Below, piece after piece: positions 8,856 through 17,839 of a stretch of 64,000 nucleotides of DNA (within the stretch, counting starts at the first letter, position 1; every line of letters starts with the position of its first letter). Source of the DNA: Brucella pituitosa (GTDB lineage Bacteria; Pseudomonadota; Alphaproteobacteria; Rhizobiales; Rhizobiaceae). The notes below the pieces were generated by a model, which was not told where the DNA came from, ran no database searches, and was given only the letters and a program-made list of their open reading frames with translations. A program made the position numbers and the translations under genes. The stretch is from NCBI RefSeq assembly GCF_003049685.1, contig NZ_PYSY02000001.1:2035001-2099000 (forward strand), written 5' to 3'.

Positions 8856-9365
8856 ATGATCAGCCTTCTCAATTTCGAAGAAGCCAAAGCCGCCGTCCCG
8901 GCACTTGCCGAAATCCTAACAGATTGCGTCAATGGCGGCGCATCGGTTGGTTTCATGGCACCATGTGAATGGCAGGGTTTCATCCCCTACTGGAACCGTA
9001 TCGCCAACGAAGTCGAAAGCGGCGACACGGCCCTTCTGGTTGCCGAACATAACGGCGAAATCGTTGGTACGGTTCAGCTTGGTCTTGCTCAAATGCCAAA
9101 TCAGCCGCATCGCGCCGATCTCAAAAAGCTGCTCATCCATCGCAAGGCGCGCGGCCTTGGTCTTGCGCGCAAACTGATGGAGGCCTCTGAGAGAGAAGCA
9201 CGCAATCATCACAAGACACTGATCTGCTTGGACACCGCTACCGGAAGTCCGGCAGAAGCAATTTACACGCATCTTGGCTGGGAGCGCGTCGGCGTTATCC
9301 CGAATTATGCGCTTTATCCCGACGGAAGCCCCTGCGCGACCACACTTTTCTATAAAGGCCTCTGA
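8856..9365 (+). CDS. GNAT-family N-acetyltransferase
   Basis: The 169-residue protein has a GNAT fold. The acetyl-CoA loop is in KARGLGLARKLMEASEREAR (about residues 96-115), and the C-terminal part has YTHLGWERVGVIPNYALYPDG. It would move an acetyl group from acetyl-CoA to an amine; the substrate is unknown. A TTG at 8841 overlapping the previous stop codon is an alternative start. It sits between an XRE-cupin regulator and a second acetyltransferase, likely co-transcribed. Confidence 0.8.
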   Translation: MISLLNFEEAKAAVPALAEILTDCVNGGASVGFMAPCEWQGFIPYWNRIANEVESGDTALLVAEHNGEIVGTVQLGLAQMPNQPHRADLKKLLIHRKARGLGLARKLMEASEREARNHHKTLICLDTATGSPAEAIYTHLGWERVGVIPNYALYPDGSPCATTLFYKGL

Positions 9366-9366
9366 A

Positions 9367-9861
9367 ATGACCCTCACCATTCGCTTTGCCAATGAAGCTG
9401 ACCTCCCTGCTCTGCTTGCGATCTATAATGATGCAGTCGAGAACACGCTTGCGATCTGGAACGAAACGCTCGTCGATCTGGAAAACCGTCGTGAATGGCT
9501 CAAAGCTCGCAACCGTGACGGCTTTCCGGTTCTGGTGGCCGAACGTGAGGAACAGGTCGTCGGCTACGCGAGTTATGGTCCATTCCGCCCGTTTGAAGGT
9601 TTCCGCCACTCATCGGAACTCTCTGTTTATGTGGCAAGCGATGCACGCGGTGGCGGTATCGGCCGCGCACTTCTGGCCGAGCTTGTGGAAGAAGCACGCG
9701 AGCGTCAAGTCCATGTGCTCGTGGCAGGCATTGAAGCAGGCAATGCCGCATCCATCGCGCTGCACAAATCGCAAGGCTTTGAGGATTGCGGCACGCTGAA
9801 ACAGGTCGGCCAGAAATTCGGACGCTGGCTTGATCTGACCTTCATGCAAAAGATACTCTAA
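9367..9861 (+). CDS. GNAT-family N-acetyltransferase, phosphinothricin acetyltransferase-like (PAT/MnaT)
   Basis: The 164-residue protein matches the PAT/Bar/MnaT branch of GNAT enzymes: IYNDAVENTLAIWNE near the N-terminus, GYASYGPFRPFEGFRHSSELSVYV in the middle, the acetyl-CoA motif RGGGIGRALL and ALHKSQGFEDCG near the end. Chromosomal members often acetylate methionine sulfoximine or sulfone and related compounds. The ATG lies two bases after the previous stop, so the two acetyltransferase genes form an operon. A terminator follows 20 bases after the stop. Confidence 0.82.
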   Translation: MTLTIRFANEADLPALLAIYNDAVENTLAIWNETLVDLENRREWLKARNRDGFPVLVAEREEQVVGYASYGPFRPFEGFRHSSELSVYVASDARGGGIGRALLAELVEEARERQVHVLVAGIEAGNAASIALHKSQGFEDCGTLKQVGQKFGRWLDLTFMQKIL

Positions 9862-9882
9862 TCAGCACCGTGCAATAGAAAC

Positions 9883-9916
9883 CGCAGCGGGCCATTGCCC
9901 TGCTGCGCTTTTTTTG
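9883..9916 (+). terminator. Rho-independent terminator after acetyltransferase operon
   Basis: CGCAGCGGG and CCTGCTGCG pair with one mismatch around CCATTGC and are followed by eight T residues. Confidence 0.8.
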
Positions 9917-9935
9917 TTTATACAAGCGTATTCGC

Positions 9936-9990
9936 AAGGACCCGGTGAAAGCCCGGGTGGCTCTTCTGGCCGCCTATCCGCCAGACAACG
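9936..9990 (+). ncRNA. Structured leader RNA upstream of sulP, resembling the sul1 motif
   Basis: Between the previous terminator and the SulP gene, the RNA can form a hairpin ACCCGG..CCGGGT (9940-9958) that can close on a GAAA tetraloop with a one-base bulge. A second hairpin CTGGC..GCCAG (9966-9984) follows. Paired, GC-rich hairpins with stable tetraloops upstream of SulP-type transporter genes in Rhizobiales are the description of the sul1 RNA motif. I infer the match from position and shape; a covariance search was not possible. It would act in cis on the transporter gene. Confidence 0.5.
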
Positions 9991-10070
9991 CAACAACATC
10001 CCCATTTTTACAATCGGCCATGTTGAATCGGACGGCTCTCAACGCTCGTCTTCTATTTGCGGACAATTCA

Positions 10071-11555
10071 ATGACACGTCTTGCTGCCTACCGCCGCGAG
10101 TGGTTCTCCAATATTCGCGGCGATATTCTCTCCGGCATCGTCGTAGCGCTTGCCCTTATCCCGGAAGCCATCGGCTTTTCGGTCATCGCTGGCGTCGACC
10201 CCAAGGTCGGCCTCTTCGCCTCTTTCGCCATTGCTTGCGTTTCTGCCATCACCGGCGGACGCCCCGGCATGATCTCTGCTGCGACCGCTGCAACTGCGGT
10301 GGTGATGGTCTCGCTCGTCAAGGAACACGGTTTGCAATATCTCTTTGCAGCCACGATCCTGATGGGCATTTTGCAAATCCTTGCGGGCTTTCTCAAACTC
10401 GGACGCCTGATGCGCTTTGTCTCGCGCTCAGTCATCACCGGCTTCGTCAATGCCTTGGCGATCCTCATTTTCATGGCGCAGCTTCCGGAACTCATTCATG
10501 TTCCGGTTGAGACCTACTGGATGATCGCGGGTGGTCTTGCCATCATCTATCTCTTCCCGCGCTTAACCAAAGCCATCCCCTCGCCGCTCGTTGCCATTGC
10601 CGTACTCACCACGCTTGCATGGACAACCGGCATGGATCTGCGCACGGTTGGCGATCTCGGCGAATTGCCATCCGCATTGCCGATCTTCGCGCTTCCACAA
10701 GTTCCGCTGACGCTTGAAACGCTGCAAATCATCCTGCCCTATTCGATCACGTTGGCAGCTGTCGGCCTGCTTGAATCGCTGATGACTGCCCAGATTGTCG
10801 ATGACATGACGGATACCAACAGCAACAAAAACCAGGAATGTATTGGTCAGGGCACCAGCAATATCGCATCCGCCATGATTGGCGGCATGGGTGGTTGCGC
10901 CATGATCGGACAGTCGGTGATCAATGTGTCGTCCGGCGGTCGCGGCAGGCTTTCAACCTTTGTGGCTGGCTCTTTCCTGCTGTTTCTCATTCTCGTTCTC
11001 GACGATCTTGTGCGGATCATTCCGATGGCCGCTCTGGTAGCCGTGATGATCATGGTGTCGATTGGCACTTTCTCATGGCGTTCGATACTCGATCTGCGCC
11101 GCAACCCGCCGTCGTCCTCCATTGTCATGCTGGCAACCGTCATAACGGTGGTTTCCACCCATGATCTTGCCAGGGGTGTTCTGGTTGGCGTGCTGCTTTC
11201 CGGTGTGTTTTTCGCAGGAAAGGTCGCAAAGATGTTCCGCGTGAGCGAAACAACGAGCGAGGATGGAACCGAGCGCACCTATACCGTTCAGGGCCAGATC
11301 TTCTTTGCCTCGGCACAAAACTTCATTGCAGCTTTCGATTTTTCATCACCTGCAAAAAAGGTGACGATTGATGTCAGCCATGCCCATCTGTGGGACATCA
11401 CCTCGGTCGGTGCGCTCGACAAGGTGGTGCTGAAATATCGTGCCAACGGTACGGATGTTTCAGTGATCGGCTTTAATGAAGCAAGTAGCGATATGATCGA
11501 CCGCTTCGCTGTCCATGATAAGGAAATCGGTGCCGCAAAACTGGCGGTACACTAG
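10071..11555 (+). CDS. SulP-family inorganic anion transporter with STAS domain
   Basis: The 494-residue protein has about 10-12 membrane helices from residue 15 to about 390 and a C-terminal STAS domain (about 395-490; [22 protein letters not shown]). The segment [27 protein letters not shown] is the conserved SulP N-terminus. Members move sulfate, bicarbonate or other anions into the cytosol; sequence alone does not settle which. Starts at 10020 and 9945 are possible in frame, but the latter would run through the leader hairpins. The stop codon overlaps a dispersed repeat. Confidence 0.85.
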   Translation: MTRLAAYRREWFSNIRGDILSGIVVALALIPEAIGFSVIAGVDPKVGLFASFAIACVSAITGGRPGMISAATAATAVVMVSLVKEHGLQYLFAATILMGILQILAGFLKLGRLMRFVSRSVITGFVNALAILIFMAQLPELIHVPVETYWMIAGGLAIIYLFPRLTKAIPSPLVAIAVLTTLAWTTGMDLRTVGDLGELPSALPIFALPQVPLTLETLQIILPYSITLAAVGLLESLMTAQIVDDMTDTNSNKNQECIGQGTSNIASAMIGGMGGCAMIGQSVINVSSGGRGRLSTFVAGSFLLFLILVLDDLVRIIPMAALVAVMIMVSIGTFSWRSILDLRRNPPSSSIVMLATVITVVSTHDLARGVLVGVLLSGVFFAGKVAKMFRVSETTSEDGTERTYTVQGQIFFASAQNFIAAFDFSSPAKKVTIDVSHAHLWDITSVGALDKVVLKYRANGTDVSVIGFNEASSDMIDRFAVHDKEIGAAKLAVH

Positions 11556-11602
11556 AGCATGTCTCCCAAAAGTGGGAACCGGTTTTGGGACAAAGACATG
11601 CT
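11554..11602. repeat. REP-like palindromic repeat (AGAGCATG..CATGCT)
   Basis: AGAGCATGTC at the left pairs with GACATGCT at the right, with inner arms CCCAAAA and TTTTGGG around AGTGGGAACCGG. It shares its plan with repeats at 25378, 31030, 45510, 56268 and 59551. The sulP stop codon falls within its first bases. Confidence 0.8.
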
Positions 11603-11612
11603 TAAAACATAG

Positions 11613-11642
11613 AAAAAGGGCCGCTTTCGCGGCCCTTTTTTA
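11613..11642. terminator. Bidirectional terminator between sulP and MFS gene
   Basis: AAAAAGGGCCGC and GCGGCCCTTTTT form a perfect stem with a TTTC loop. A and T runs on both sides allow it to serve the two convergent genes. Confidence 0.85.
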
Positions 11643-11643
11643 A

Positions 11644-12996
11644 TCAGTTCGGCTGTGGAACGGCAGTCCCGGTCGAAAGCTCGGTCAGACCGATATCACC
11701 TTCAACCTGATCGCTTCGGGCCATCAGGTAGAGGCCAAGCACAGAGGTTAGAACCGCGATGAACACCAGATACCAGGCATGTGCCATCGGGTTGACCGCC
11801 AGAAGCGAAGTAACGATCACCGGCGTCAGACCGCCAAAGACCGCATAGGAAATATTGTAGGAAAACGACAGGCCCGAGAAGCGAACAGGTGCCGGGAAGG
11901 CGCGCACCATCACATAAGGGACCGCGCCAACCATGCCGACCGAAAGACCCATCACCGCATAAAGCGCGAACAGAACAGGCAGGGAAACCGCCGCATAGGT
12001 GTAGAACACGAAAGTTGCAACACCGAAGAAAATGCCTGCAACCGCAAAGAAGCGGCCGCTGCCAATGCGATCAACAATCGCGCCTGCGCTCACCGTTCCG
12101 AACATCAGAAACAGCGTGCCGAAGCTTGTGGCGGCAAGCGACTGCAAAGGCGTGTAGCCATAAAGCTTCTGCAGGAAGGTCGCAGTCATCAATGTGGTGA
12201 CGACGATGCCAGCCGACAGAATCCAGGTCAGCAGCACGGAAATGATCACGCCATGCATGTGGTTGCGCAGGACAGTGCCAAGCGGCAGCTTATCCTTGAG
12301 AAGATGGCTGTTCTTCATCTCGGTGAAGATCGGCGTTTCAGCCAACCAGCGGCGCAGATAAACGGCGAACAGCCCGAAAATACCGCCGATGAAGAACGGA
12401 ATGCGCCATGCGTAACCGGCAAGTTCTTCCGGCGTGAAAATCCAGTTGATGGCGGTTGCAATAAGCGAGCCGATCATGATGCCGAGCGTCAGGCCCGAGC
12501 ACAGGAAACCACACGCCATGCCAACACGATTAGCGGGAACATGCTCCGCCACAAAGGTCCATGCACCCGGAACTTCACCGCCAATAGCAGCGCCCTGCAA
12601 CATGCGGAAGATGATCAGCAGGATCGGCGCGCCAACACCAAGCGTTGCATAGGTTGGCAGGCAGGCCATGGCCAATGTCGAGATCGACATCAGAAACACC
12701 GAGAAAGCGAAGACACGCTTGCGGCCAAACTTGTCGCCAAAATGCGCCAGCACGATGCCGCCAATCGGGCGCACCAGATAACCGGCAGCGAAAATGCCAA
12801 AAGTCTGGATCAACACCAGCCAGTCAGGCATGTCAGGCGGAAAAAACAGATGTCCGATAACGCTCGCGAAAAATACGAAGATGATAAAATCATAAAACTC
12901 CAGCGCGCCGCCAAGGGCCGAAAGGCCGAGCGTGCGGAAATCCTGCCGATTTAGCGGTCGGGGGGCGGTGCTTGCATGGAGATTCGTCGAAGCCAT
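11644..12996 (-). CDS. MFS transporter, metabolite:H+ symporter (MHS) type
   Basis: The 450-residue protein has 12 predicted helices. The loop between helices 2 and 3 carries the MFS signature GDKFGRKR, and FRMLQGAAIGGEVPGAWTF is typical of the ShiA/ProP/citrate MHS family. It would import an organic acid or a compatible solute with protons. Nothing nearby identifies the substrate. The gene diverges from mbfA, so the Irr box region at 13086-13127 lies upstream of both, though about 115 bases from this start. Confidence 0.85.
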   Translation of the reverse strand: MASTNLHASTAPRPLNRQDFRTLGLSALGGALEFYDFIIFVFFASVIGHLFFPPDMPDWLVLIQTFGIFAAGYLVRPIGGIVLAHFGDKFGRKRVFAFSVFLMSISTLAMACLPTYATLGVGAPILLIIFRMLQGAAIGGEVPGAWTFVAEHVPANRVGMACGFLCSGLTLGIMIGSLIATAINWIFTPEELAGYAWRIPFFIGGIFGLFAVYLRRWLAETPIFTEMKNSHLLKDKLPLGTVLRNHMHGVIISVLLTWILSAGIVVTTLMTATFLQKLYGYTPLQSLAATSFGTLFLMFGTVSAGAIVDRIGSGRFFAVAGIFFGVATFVFYTYAAVSLPVLFALYAVMGLSVGMVGAVPYVMVRAFPAPVRFSGLSFSYNISYAVFGGLTPVIVTSLLAVNPMAHAWYLVFIAVLTSVLGLYLMARSDQVEGDIGLTELSTGTAVPQPN

Positions 12997-13085
12997 CGAT
13001 TCGATTCTTTTCTGGTGGTTTAAGTACTTGAGTCCGATCTTTTCGGGTGGGTTTTAATGCGCCAATTGTCTCTGCACTGCAAGAC

Positions 13086-13127
13086 TTGACTTCCATCTGT
13101 CGAAGCCTATTTTAGAATTATTCTAAA
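13086..13127 (+). promoter_or_regulatory. mbfA promoter with Irr-type iron control element
   Basis: TTGACT (13086-13091), 16 bases, TATTTT (13108-13113) forms a promoter. TTTAGAATTATTCTAAA (13111-13127) is a perfect palindrome matching the rhizobial ICE consensus TTTAGAA-N3-TTCTAAA, bound by Irr. It overlaps the -10 box, as expected for a repressor site. In Agrobacterium and Bradyrhizobium, mbfA is repressed by Irr when iron is short. Confidence 0.85.
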
Positions 13128-13142
13128 CTTTGGATTCCCAAA

Positions 13143-14126
13143 ATGCTCAGCCGATTCTTCCGCAACGACCGACGTCCTTTCGATTCGCTTTCCGAACAGG
13201 AAATTCTGGCGCTTGCCATATCCTCTGAAGAGGACGATGCACGCATCTATCTTGCCTATGCCGACGGCCTGCGCGACGAGTTTCCGCAATCGGCAAAAAT
13301 TTTCGAGCAGATGGCAGCAGAAGAACACGGACATCGCGATGCGCTGATTGAACGGCACAAGGCCCGCTTTGGCGACCGGATTCCGCTGATCCGCCGCGAG
13401 CATGTCAGCGGTTACTATGATCGCAAACCGGACTGGCTGGTGCGTCCGCTTGGCATCGACAAGGTGCGCGAAGCTGCGTCGGAAATGGAGGAACAGGCCT
13501 ATCGATTCTATGTTGAGGCCGCTAAACGCATCAGCGATGCAGACACCCGCAAGCTGCTAGGCGACCTTGCCCAACAAGAAAAGCAGCATGAAGCCAAGGC
13601 TGAATCGCTGGAACAGACTCTGACACCGAACGATGTGCAGGATGAAGAACGCGCCGCCGAGCGCAAACAGTTCATCCTGACCTATGTGCAGCCGGGACTG
13701 GCCGGATTGATGGATGGTTCCGTCTCCACTCTCGCACCAATCTTCGCTGCAGCCTTTGCCACGCAGGATACATGGCAGACATTTCTAATTGGCCTTTCGG
13801 CATCGGTCGGTGCAGGCATTTCCATGGGCTTCACCGAAGCCGTACATGACGACGGCAAGTTGTCAGGTCGAGGCTCGCCCATCAAACGTGGGCTCTCCTG
13901 CGGTATCATGACGACACTGGGTGGCCTTGGCCATACCCTGCCTTACCTGATCAGCGATTTCTGGACCGCAACGACGATTGCAGCGATTCTGGTGTTCTTC
14001 GAACTCTGGGCAATTGCCTTCATCCAGAACCGCTATATGGAAACGCCGTTCTTCCGCGCAGCGCTTCAGGTCGTATTCGGCGGCGCACTGGTTCTGGCAG
14101 CAGGCATACTGATCGGTAGCGCCTAA
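13143..14126 (+). CDS. mbfA: Membrane-bound ferritin A: ferritin-like/rubrerythrin domain fused to VIT1 domain
   Basis: The 327-residue protein starts with a ferritin-like di-iron domain (about 1-165), with Glu and His ligands in SSEEDDAR, AAEEHGHRD, EMEEQAYRF and LAQQEKQHE. It ends with a VIT1/CCC1-like membrane domain (from about 170; GLAGLMDGSVSTLAPIFAAA). This is the architecture of MbfA, an inner membrane iron exporter that protects alphaproteobacteria from iron and peroxide stress. The upstream ICE box fits Irr repression under low iron. Its stop overlaps the stop of the convergent amidotransferase gene by four bases. Confidence 0.92.
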   Translation: MLSRFFRNDRRPFDSLSEQEILALAISSEEDDARIYLAYADGLRDEFPQSAKIFEQMAAEEHGHRDALIERHKARFGDRIPLIRREHVSGYYDRKPDWLVRPLGIDKVREAASEMEEQAYRFYVEAAKRISDADTRKLLGDLAQQEKQHEAKAESLEQTLTPNDVQDEERAAERKQFILTYVQPGLAGLMDGSVSTLAPIFAAAFATQDTWQTFLIGLSASVGAGISMGFTEAVHDDGKLSGRGSPIKRGLSCGIMTTLGGLGHTLPYLISDFWTATTIAAILVFFELWAIAFIQNRYMETPFFRAALQVVFGGALVLAAGILIGSA

Positions 14127-14932
14127 ACCGTCACTGTATCGTGCGGTAGCGAAACGGGCCTCTCGAAAACATCAATAGCGATGCGGCCTTGCCGGGAAAC
14201 AGTGACAAAGCTGTTTGCCGGAACCGCCATCCAGTTTCCTGCTTCGCCATCAAGCGGTTCAGACACGACACAGATGCCGGACGCACTGCCCAGTGTCGCC
14301 GTATAAAGTGTTGGGGCAAAAGCATCGGTGGCATAGCGGATCGCATAAAGCTGATTCCCATCGGAAAAAGCCGCAGTCAGTCGCAGAAACGGCGGTACAC
14401 CGACGCGCACGGCCTCTTCAACAATCGTTGCCACCATCCGCTTCATGGCTAATGCAGGGTCACTATCAAGGCCAAACTCCAGCATCAACAGGAAGATCAG
14501 CTCCGAATCTGTCGCGCCATGTTTCTGACGATAGACGTCATCGCTGAGGTGACTTTCGAGCCTGCGCCGTAAACGATCAAAATCTCCGATCTGGCCATTA
14601 TGCATAAAGCTCCAACGACCCGACACAAACGGATGGCAATTGGACCGGCTGGTTAGTCCGCCAGTCGACGCTCGCACATGCGCAAGAAAAAGGCGCGACT
14701 GGATTTGCCGCGCCAAACTCCGTAAATTTTGATCGGACCATGCGGGCAAAATATCCCGATACAGCCCCGGTTCGTCGCGATTTCCGTACCACGCAACCCC
14801 GAAACCGTCACCATTGGTACGCGTTTTGGCTTCATGCGCATCATGGCTTTGCGCCACGAGCGAATGACAGGGAGACGATATAATGTCTTCCAGATAGGTC
14901 TCAGGTCCGAGATAGGCAGCCCAACGGCACAT
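14123..14932 (-). CDS. Class II glutamine amidotransferase (YafJ/EgtC type)
   Basis: The 269-residue protein begins MCRWAAYLG, so Cys2 becomes the N-terminal nucleophile after Met removal. Other N-terminal-hydrolase residues are in TRTNGDGFGVAWY, LAHVRASTGG, NCHPF and FMHNGQIGDF. Class II amidotransferases free ammonia from glutamine or gamma-glutamyl bonds. This stand-alone form is like YafJ; EgtC of ergothioneine synthesis is a relative, but no egt genes are nearby. The acceptor is unknown. A small DUF6356-like gene lies just upstream on the same strand. Confidence 0.85.
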   Translation of the reverse strand: MCRWAAYLGPETYLEDIISSPCHSLVAQSHDAHEAKTRTNGDGFGVAWYGNRDEPGLYRDILPAWSDQNLRSLARQIQSRLFLAHVRASTGGLTSRSNCHPFVSGRWSFMHNGQIGDFDRLRRRLESHLSDDVYRQKHGATDSELIFLLMLEFGLDSDPALAMKRMVATIVEEAVRVGVPPFLRLTAAFSDGNQLYAIRYATDAFAPTLYTATLGSASGICVVSEPLDGEAGNWMAVPANSFVTVSRQGRIAIDVFERPVSLPHDTVTV

Positions 14933-14946
14933 GTTGTATCCGGAAA

Positions 14947-15162
14947 TTACCGGCTCCGGTTGTGTGTCCGCTCATAAAGCTGGCGAACGATCGTGCTCGC
15001 AGTCTTCTCGAATAAAAATGGCAAAATTGCATGGATGAGCGCTGCGAAGGCTGCGCAAAAAAGCTTGAATGAAAAACGACCGGCAAAGGCCATGTGCTGG
15101 AAATAGGTTTCATCGACCGATTCCGGATGCTCGGTGAAGAGGCGTGTAATACGTGTCGTCAT
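14947..15162 (-). CDS. Small DUF6356-like membrane protein
   Basis: The 71-residue protein reads TRLFTEHPESVDETYFQHM, then a hydrophobic stretch (about residues 33-52), then KTASTIVRQLYERTHNRS. This pattern is conserved in rhizobial DUF6356 proteins, as I recall them. One membrane helix is likely. The ATG at 15162 has GGGAG upstream; the longer form starting at 15234 adds residues unlike the family. It ends 14 bases before the amidotransferase gene, so they may be co-transcribed. Function unknown. Confidence 0.65.
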   Translation of the reverse strand: MTTRITRLFTEHPESVDETYFQHMAFAGRFSFKLFCAAFAALIHAILPFLFEKTASTIVRQLYERTHNRSR

Positions 15163-15308
15163 TGGAAATACTCCCGTCAATGAGCAATTCGTTCCCTTTT
15201 GTCCGGCACCAGAAGCGCCTTTCTGGAAAATCATTTTAGCAAAAGCATCCGAGATGAAATCTCAATTTGTCCTTGATAATTAACATTATATGAGACAATC
15301 ATCCCAAT

Positions 15309-15779
15309 ATGAAACTCACTTTAGACGAAATTGACCGCAAAATCTTGGATGAGTTGCAGATTGACGGCACTCTGTCCGTTGATTCCCTGTCGGAGCGCGT
15401 TCATCTTTCACGCAACGCCTGCTGGCGGCGCGTCAAGCGCATGGAAGATGCAGGGATCATCAAGGCGCGTGTCGCTCTGATTGATGCCGAGATGGCCGGC
15501 TGCGGCCTATCCGTCTTCATTCTGGTGCGCACATCGAGCCACGATCCCGAATGGCTGGGCAAGTTTCGCAGCGCCATGGCACGCTTTCCTGAAATCGTCG
15601 GTGTCTATCGCATGACCGGCGATCTGGATTATGTCCTTAAAGCGCGCGTTGCTGACGTCAAAGCCTATGACCGACTCTATCAGCGGCTGATCGCAAGTGT
15701 TCCGCTGTCAGATGTTTCGGCTTCTTTCGTCATGGAAGAGATAAAAGAAACCACCGCCGTACCGCTGGAACGGGATTGA
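15309..15779 (+). CDS. Lrp/AsnC-family transcriptional regulator
   Basis: The 156-residue protein has the N-terminal Lrp helix-turn-helix (LDEIDRKILDELQIDG, then SLSERVHLSRNACWRRVKRM) and a C-terminal RAM/ligand domain (about 65-150, with GVYRMTGDLDYVLK). Lrp/AsnC proteins sense amino acids and control their transport or metabolism. The gene diverges from the DUF6356-like gene across about 145 AT-rich bases containing TCTCAA/TGAGAC elements, a plausible autoregulatory site. The target amino acid cannot be told. Confidence 0.88.
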   Translation: MKLTLDEIDRKILDELQIDGTLSVDSLSERVHLSRNACWRRVKRMEDAGIIKARVALIDAEMAGCGLSVFILVRTSSHDPEWLGKFRSAMARFPEIVGVYRMTGDLDYVLKARVADVKAYDRLYQRLIASVPLSDVSASFVMEEIKETTAVPLERD

Positions 15780-15923
15780 AACGCCTGAAAACAGCAGCTC
15801 ATCGTGTATAAGCATGATCCAGTGCCGCACTATCATTGCAAAACGTCAAATAGGCGGTACACCTTTGGTGCAATTTAACGTATGAGCGTCGCCAATTTGA
15901 ATTCCCGTATGAAAGGCTCTCTC

Positions 15924-16397
15924 ATGACCGCAGCATCCTCTTCCACGCCTACGCTCGGCATCATCCGCCTCGAACATGCGGAAGGCCTTGAACTCCCCGC
16001 TTATGAAACTTCTGGCTCTGCAGGCATGGATCTCCGTGCCGCCGTTGCCGAAGACCGCCAGATTGTGCTTCTGCCAGGCCGCCGGACTTTGGTGCCAACT
16101 GGCCTCATCTTCGAAATTCCAGAAGGCTTTGAGGTACAGATCCGCCCTCGCTCGGGCCTTGCATTCAAGAATGGTATCACTTGCCTCAACACACCGGGCA
16201 CAATCGACTCTGATTATCGCGGTGAAGTAAAAGTGCTTCTGGTTAATCTCGGCGACGACGATTTCCGCATCGAACGCGGTATGCGCATTGCGCAGGCCGT
16301 CTTCTCGCCTGTCGTTCAGCCAAAAATTGAAGAGCGTTCACAAATGAGCGAAACAGCACGCGGCGCTGGCGGTTTCGGTTCGACCGGAACAGCTTGA
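15924..16397 (+). CDS. dut: Deoxyuridine 5'-triphosphate nucleotidohydrolase (dUTPase)
   Basis: The 157-residue protein is a trimeric dUTPase. It shows the five family motifs in order: [20 protein letters not shown], the [13 protein letters not shown] uracil/Asp motif, [11 protein letters not shown], and the C-terminal GAGGFGSTG arm. It splits dUTP to dUMP and pyrophosphate, keeping uracil out of DNA and feeding dTMP synthesis. ATG 15924, with AAAGG upstream, gives the usual length; in-frame ATGs at 15882 and 15909 are less likely. A terminator follows. Confidence 0.95.
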   Translation: MTAASSSTPTLGIIRLEHAEGLELPAYETSGSAGMDLRAAVAEDRQIVLLPGRRTLVPTGLIFEIPEGFEVQIRPRSGLAFKNGITCLNTPGTIDSDYRGEVKVLLVNLGDDDFRIERGMRIAQAVFSPVVQPKIEERSQMSETARGAGGFGSTGTA

Positions 16398-16420
16398 TCG
16401 AGCGATCCAACAATCCTGAT

Positions 16421-16449
16421 AAAAGCCGGAACCTCGTTCCGGCTTTTTT
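16421..16449 (+). terminator. Rho-independent terminator after dut
   Basis: AAGCCGGAAC and GTTCCGGCTT form a perfect stem with a CTC loop, followed by six T residues. Confidence 0.9.
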
Positions 16450-16598
16450 AATTTTAGCCTCCGAAGCACTGTATAGCGCCGGCCCAAAAACTACGACCAT
16501 TGGGCGCATGACAAATAATTAAGATGAATTCTTGAGTGGGTGAGCATAGATATCTGGTTGATACAGCTGTTTTATATTGAATTCTCAGGGGTTACAGG

Positions 16599-17828
16599 GT
16601 GCTTAAATCCACCGATTCACTTCCGGCAGGTCAAAAGAAGACCGCATCAGCCAAACGCGCACCGCGTGGTCGGAGCCACTTGTGGATCTGGCTGCCGATA
16701 GCAGCCGTTGCCTTGGGTACGGGCTGGTATTTCCTGAGCGGACGAGAAGCCAGCAGCCAGAAAAGCACCTATCTGGCCGAGACCGTAGAACGCGGAAACA
16801 TCGAAAACTCGATCACAGCGGTTGGTACGCTGAGCGCGCTGCGCAGTATTAATGTTGGCGCGCAGGTTTCCGGCCAGCTTAAAAGCGTCAAGGTCGAAGT
16901 TGGCGATGAGGTCAAACAAGGCGATCTGATTGCTGAAATCGACCCATCGCCCTTTGAAAAGAAGGTGGAAATCGCCAGCGCACAGCTCGATAATCTCAAA
17001 GCTCAGCTTTTGAGCAAGCAGGCGCAACTGACGCTGAAAAAATCGAACGCTGCCCGTCAACGTTCATTGCTCGCAAGCCGAAATGCTTCTCAGTCAACCA
17101 TCGATCAGGCTGATGCCGATCTCGCCATGGCAGACGCTGATGTGAAAGCCCTGAGCGCACAAATCCGCCAGCAGGAAGCACAGCTTGCCAGTGACAAGGT
17201 CGATCTCGGTTATACCAAGATTTACAGCCCGATGGCTGGCACAGTCGTCGACCAAAGCGCCAAGGAAGGCGAAACGCTGAACGCGGTGCAGAGCGCACCG
17301 ACAGTGGTCACGGTTGCGGACCTCAAGGTGATGACGGTCGAGGCGCAGGTCTCGGAAGCCGATATCAGCAAGCTGAAACCTGATATGCCAGTTTATTTCA
17401 CGTTGCTGGGCCAGCCCGACAAACGGTTTACCGGCACGCTGCGTCAGATCAAGCCAACGCCACAGACCGACAACAATGTCGTTCTCTATTATGCGCTGTT
17501 CGACGTTCCCAACCCAACTGGTGAACTCATGATCAATATGAGTACACAGGTCTATTTCGTTCTCGATCACGCCGACAATGTGCTGATTGTCCCGACCGCA
17601 GCGCTTAATTCCAAGCGTGAAGGCTCAGGCAAACCACAGACAACTGTTCAGGTTGTCGATAAAAGCGGCTCTACCACGGAGCGCACCGTTGAAGTCGGTG
17701 TTCGCAACCGCGTACAGGCCGAAATCAAGAGCGGGCTTGAAGAAGGGGACAAAGTGGTCGTCACCTCTGCCTCGGCGACAGCAGGCTCGACCCAGCGCAA
17801 TCGCAGGCCCGGCGGCATGTTCTTCTGA
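16599..17828 (+). CDS. macA: MacA-like periplasmic adaptor (membrane fusion protein)
   Basis: The 409-residue protein has a membrane anchor (about 27-46), a lipoyl/biotinyl half-domain ([20 protein letters not shown]), a coiled-coil hairpin (about 125-205), the second lipoyl half ([19 protein letters not shown]) and beta-barrel domains. This is the adaptor of a tripartite ABC efflux pump. It joins MacB to an outer membrane TolC-type channel, which is not encoded here. It starts at a GTG. The gene overlaps or abuts macB, and the two are surely one operon. Substrates may be macrolides, toxins, lipids or siderophores. Confidence 0.88.
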   Translation: MLKSTDSLPAGQKKTASAKRAPRGRSHLWIWLPIAAVALGTGWYFLSGREASSQKSTYLAETVERGNIENSITAVGTLSALRSINVGAQVSGQLKSVKVEVGDEVKQGDLIAEIDPSPFEKKVEIASAQLDNLKAQLLSKQAQLTLKKSNAARQRSLLASRNASQSTIDQADADLAMADADVKALSAQIRQQEAQLASDKVDLGYTKIYSPMAGTVVDQSAKEGETLNAVQSAPTVVTVADLKVMTVEAQVSEADISKLKPDMPVYFTLLGQPDKRFTGTLRQIKPTPQTDNNVVLYYALFDVPNPTGELMINMSTQVYFVLDHADNVLIVPTAALNSKREGSGKPQTTVQVVDKSGSTTERTVEVGVRNRVQAEIKSGLEEGDKVVVTSASATAGSTQRNRRPGGMFF

Positions 17829-17839
17829 TGGGGTCAGCC

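Noticed and set aside
9914..10510. Frame of 198 codons over the start of sulP
   Set aside because: It covers the leader hairpins and the sulP coding frame; the product is His/Arg/Cys-rich and unlike any protein.
11779..12954. Plus-strand frame of 391 codons across the MFS gene
   Set aside because: It is an antisense shadow of a 12-helix transporter, giving a highly charged, low-complexity product.
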